Below are positions 4,706-6,635 of a stretch of 6,635 nucleotides of DNA, in pieces. Source of the DNA: JBGMEA01 sp964444065 (GTDB taxonomy: Bacteria; Bacillota; Clostridia; Eubacteriales; Anaerofustaceae); the NCBI GenBank assembly GCA_964444065.1, contig CAYUFL010000065.1, positions 1-6,635 on the forward strand, read 5' to 3'. Position numbers and translations under genes: made by a program. A model generated the notes under the pieces. It saw only the letters and a list, made by a program, of their open reading frames with translations. It was not told the DNA's origin and ran no database searches. Numbering within the stretch: position 1 is the stretch's first letter; the number at the start of each line of letters is the position of its first letter.

Positions 4706-6490
4706 TTATTTTTTCAGATATTCATTGAATACCCCTCGCTGCGTGTAATGCGTATGCAGCAACTCATGTGATTTGTGTCCGTTCGGTTCCTTCAAAAATT
4801 CCTCATACAGTTTTGCGATATCAGGATTTTCATGCGATTTTCTCAGTTTTTTCCCTTCGTCTTCTCGGAATATCGCATCCATTCGTGCTTGTCTGACTTC
4901 TCTTTTGTCGGATCTCGGCTGTCCGCCGCCGGTAATGCATCCACCGGGACAACCCATCACTTCAATAAACAAATATGGTGATGTGCCGTCATGCACCTGC
5001 TTCATCAGCTTATTAGCACCGTCCAAACCGGAAGTAACTGCAATTTTCACACAAACCCCTTCCAAAAACGAATATTCGGGTTTGACATCGGTGAACAGAA
5101 TATCTGCTTCCTTGATCTGATCAAATCCTTCGATCGCACATACATGCAGTTTCGGAAACGGAAGTTCCCTCCCCGTCACAAGTTCGTAAACAGTACGCAG
5201 CGCGGCCTCCATCACACCGCCGGAGACACCGAAGATATCGGCTGCACCGCTGGACATTCCGAGCGGATCATCCCATTTTTCGTCGCTGAGTTCGGCAAAA
5301 TCAATGCCGGCTTCTTTGATCATGCGCGCAAGCTCTCTGGTTGTCAGCACGGCATCCACATTCGGCAGATCGTCGTTCACCATTTCCGGGCGTGTGATTT
5401 CGAATTTTTTTGCCGTACAAGGCATAATCGAAACCATATAGACGTCCTTCGGATCGACTCCGATTCTATCCGCGTAGTAACTTTTGACGAGTGCACCCAT
5501 CATCATATGGGGAGATTTACATGTGGAAAGATGATCCAAATCGTCCGGATACGCATGTTCCGCATACTTGATCCAGCCGGGAGAACAGCTTGTAATCATC
5601 GGCAATACGGTTTTTCCTCCCGTAAGAGCCGCTTTCGCCCTCGCAAGAAATTCCATACCTTCTTCAATGATGGTAAGATCGGCAGTAAAGTTTGTATCGA
5701 AAATGTTTTTAAATCCGATTTCACGCAGTGCTGCCACAAGCTTCCCCGTAACCAGGGTACCTGCCGGTAAATTGAATTCTTCTCCGATCGCAGCACGGAT
5801 TGCAGGAGCAACCTGCACAACGGTATACTTTTTCGGATCGTTCAGCGCTGCCCATACATCCGCAATCGCATCCGTTTCCGTCAGTGCACCTACCGGACAA
5901 ACCACGGTACACTGTCCACAATACGTGCAATTGACATCTTCCAAAGGCAGTTCCATCGCCGGACTGATCACAGTTTTAAATCCGCGGTTCTGCGCATTGA
6001 TCACCCCGACACCCTGTATTTCGTTGCACGCAGTCACGCACCGTCTGCATAAGATACATTTACCCATATCGCGCGTAACGGACGGCGATACCTCGTATTC
6101 GCTTTTTTGTCTTCCGCCTTCAAAGCGATCTTCTTTTACGCCGAGCAGTTCGCCCAGTGCCTGCAATTCACAGCTTTGATTTCGACTGCATGACAGACAG
6201 TTTTTCGGATGATCGGACAATAGAAGCTCGTAGAGCACTTTTCGGGCTTTGCGCACACGCTGTGTATTGGTGTGCACAATCATTCCTTCCGCAACCGGAA
6301 CAATGCAGGATGCCTGAAGATTTTTTGCCCCCTCAACTTCCACAACGCACATGCGGCATGCCCCGAATTTATGCACACCCTCCAGATAGCACAGGTTCGG
6401 TATATCGATATTATGAGCTTTTGCCGCTTCCAGAATCGTTGTCCCGGGAGCAACCGCTATTTTTTTATTGTTTATCGTCAAATTGATCAT
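4706..6490 (-). CDS. hydA: [FeFe] hydrogenase catalytic subunit (HydA/HndD type), 594 residues
   Basis: A cytoplasmic iron-only hydrogenase that interconverts H2 with protons and electrons. Domains in order: a [2Fe-2S] ferredoxin domain (1-78, Cys34, 45, 48, 62); a His-Cys [4Fe-4S] site HxxxCxxCxxxxxC (His94, Cys98, 101, 107); two ferredoxin-type [4Fe-4S] sites (Cys145, 148, 151, 155 and Cys188, 191, 194, 198); then the H-cluster domain with TSCSPGW (300-306), MPCTAKKFE (356-364) and EVMGCPGGCITGGGQP (510-525). The H-cluster cysteines are 302, 358, 514 and 518. A small-subunit-like tail (about 532-594) ends with NPDIAKLYEEFL and LLHTHYTQRG. All cluster ligands are present. The residue after Cys302 is Ser303, where CpI-type enzymes have the proton-relay Cys. 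The start follows AGGAGG (6499-6504), and the upstream gene ends 5 nt before it. The domain set matches the catalytic subunit of NAD(P)-linked, possibly electron-bifurcating hydrogenases. Confidence 0.96.
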   Translation of the reverse strand: MINLTINNKKIAVAPGTTILEAAKAHNIDIPNLCYLEGVHKFGACRMCVVEVEGAKNLQASCIVPVAEGMIVHTNTQRVRKARKVLYELLLSDHPKNCLSCSRNQSCELQALGELLGVKEDRFEGGRQKSEYEVSPSVTRDMGKCILCRRCVTACNEIQGVGVINAQNRGFKTVISPAMELPLEDVNCTYCGQCTVVCPVGALTETDAIADVWAALNDPKKYTVVQVAPAIRAAIGEEFNLPAGTLVTGKLVAALREIGFKNIFDTNFTADLTIIEEGMEFLARAKAALTGGKTVLPMITSCSPGWIKYAEHAYPDDLDHLSTCKSPHMMMGALVKSYYADRIGVDPKDVYMVSIMPCTAKKFEITRPEMVNDDLPNVDAVLTTRELARMIKEAGIDFAELSDEKWDDPLGMSSGAADIFGVSGGVMEAALRTVYELVTGRELPFPKLHVCAIEGFDQIKEADILFTDVKPEYSFLEGVCVKIAVTSGLDGANKLMKQVHDGTSPYLFIEVMGCPGGCITGGGQPRSDKREVRQARMDAIFREDEGKKLRKSHENPDIAKLYEEFLKEPNGHKSHELLHTHYTQRGVFNEYLKK

Positions 6491-6495
6491 TCTGA

Positions 6496-6635
6496 TTACC
6501 TCCTGTCACAGCGCAGGCAGCGCATAGATTCTGCAATAGCATTTAGCTTGTGATAACCCTGACAAACTTCTTCAAAATTACATTTACGTTCTTCCGCAGA
6601 CAGCATGTCCATAGGGAAGCGTTCATGTTCTACCA
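6496..6635 (-). CDS. C-terminal end of the upstream operon gene, probable FeS/flavin oxidoreductase subunit (partial)
   Basis: Only the last 45 residues are in the window. They contain RFPMDMLSAEERKCNFEEV, then QGYHKLNAIAESMRCLRCDR and a final Arg, with Cys at positions 18, 24, 39 and 42 of the visible part. The pattern of an E/R-rich stretch, NFEEV, GY, A-ES then RCLRCD resembles the cysteine-bearing linker of GltD-like FAD/NAD(P) oxidoreductases. It is also found as a C-terminal tail in some hydrogenase- and formate-dehydrogenase-associated flavoproteins. Being 5 nt from hydA, it is most likely the NAD(P)H-linked partner (HydB/NuoF- or GltD-like). The final codons AGG AGG form the Shine-Dalgarno of hydA. 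The family assignment is tentative because so little is visible. Confidence 0.65.
   Translation of the reverse strand, partial: VEHERFPMDMLSAEERKCNFEEVCQGYHKLNAIAESMRCLRCDRR
6499..6504 (-). promoter_or_regulatory. hydA Shine-Dalgarno embedded in the end of the upstream gene
   Basis: AGGAGG forms the two terminal Arg codons of the upstream gene, directly before its TAA (6498-6496), and lies 8 nt before the hydA ATG. The arrangement suggests that the two proteins are translated in a coupled way and act together. Confidence 0.85.

Noticed and set aside
4991..5770. Long plus-strand ORF (259 codons) inside the hydrogenase gene
   Set aside because: It is antisense to a complete, motif-rich hydrogenase, has no RBS, and its product is rich in Cys/His/Arg/Phe in a way typical of reverse-complement frames.
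5568..6179. Plus-strand ORF of 203 codons antisense to the ferredoxin part of the hydrogenase
   Set aside because: It is fully inside the hydrogenase on the other strand, has low-complexity Ser/Ala/Thr composition and shows no start signal.

Overview
The window looks like chromosomal DNA of a strictly or mostly anaerobic, low-GC Gram-positive bacterium (Bacillota; Clostridia or Erysipelotrichia-like). The pointers are strong AGGAGG-type ribosome binding sites, an [FeFe] hydrogenase of clostridial multi-cluster type, and a signal-peptide surface protein with a Cys-Gln thioester domain, a fold found in Gram-positive adhesins. I cannot name the species from sequence alone.

Layout, left to right. 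(1) 1-1021, minus: the first 340 residues of a secreted thioester-domain (TED) surface protein, running off the left edge. (2) 1022-1298: its control region, with an intrinsic terminator from the preceding gene, five TGTGA/TCACA pentamers that include a perfect TGTGA-N6-TCACA palindrome, and a weak -10. (3) 1299-1631, minus: an unknown 110-residue membrane-anchored protein with one transmembrane helix. (4) 1716-2177, minus: a short-chain dehydrogenase/reductase that stops exactly at its catalytic YxxxK motif, almost certainly a pseudogene. (5) 2178-2403: divergent intergenic region with a good sigma-A promoter for the next gene. (6) 2404-2793, plus: a small SnoaL/NTF2-like protein, the only confident plus-strand gene. 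(7) 2784-2808: a hairpin terminator shared by two convergent genes. (8) 2832-4268, minus: a 478-residue DASS/SLC13 anion:sodium symporter. (9) 4269-4705: a long leader/intergenic region with a candidate 22-codon leader peptide abutting the transporter RBS, several inverted repeats, a possible promoter and the hydrogenase terminator. (10) 4706-6490, minus: a complete 594-residue [FeFe] hydrogenase catalytic subunit. (11) 6496-6635, minus: the last 45 residues of the gene just upstream in the same operon, ending in a CxxC tail typical of flavin/FeS oxidoreductases.

How they fit together. The hydrogenase and the partial gene upstream form a tightly packed operon (5 nt between stop and start; the RBS lies inside the end of the upstream gene). 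They probably make a multi-subunit NAD(P)-linked hydrogenase. The transporter has its own leader and is bounded by terminators on both sides. The SnoaL-like gene is monocistronic. The dehydrogenase remnant and the 110-residue protein lie in the same reading frame, separated by one stop and 27 sense codons. The surface protein is a separate transcription unit. The least ordinary parts are the thioester adhesin with its TGTGA-rich upstream region, the Cys/His/Tyr-rich leader ORF before the transporter, and the truncated dehydrogenase.
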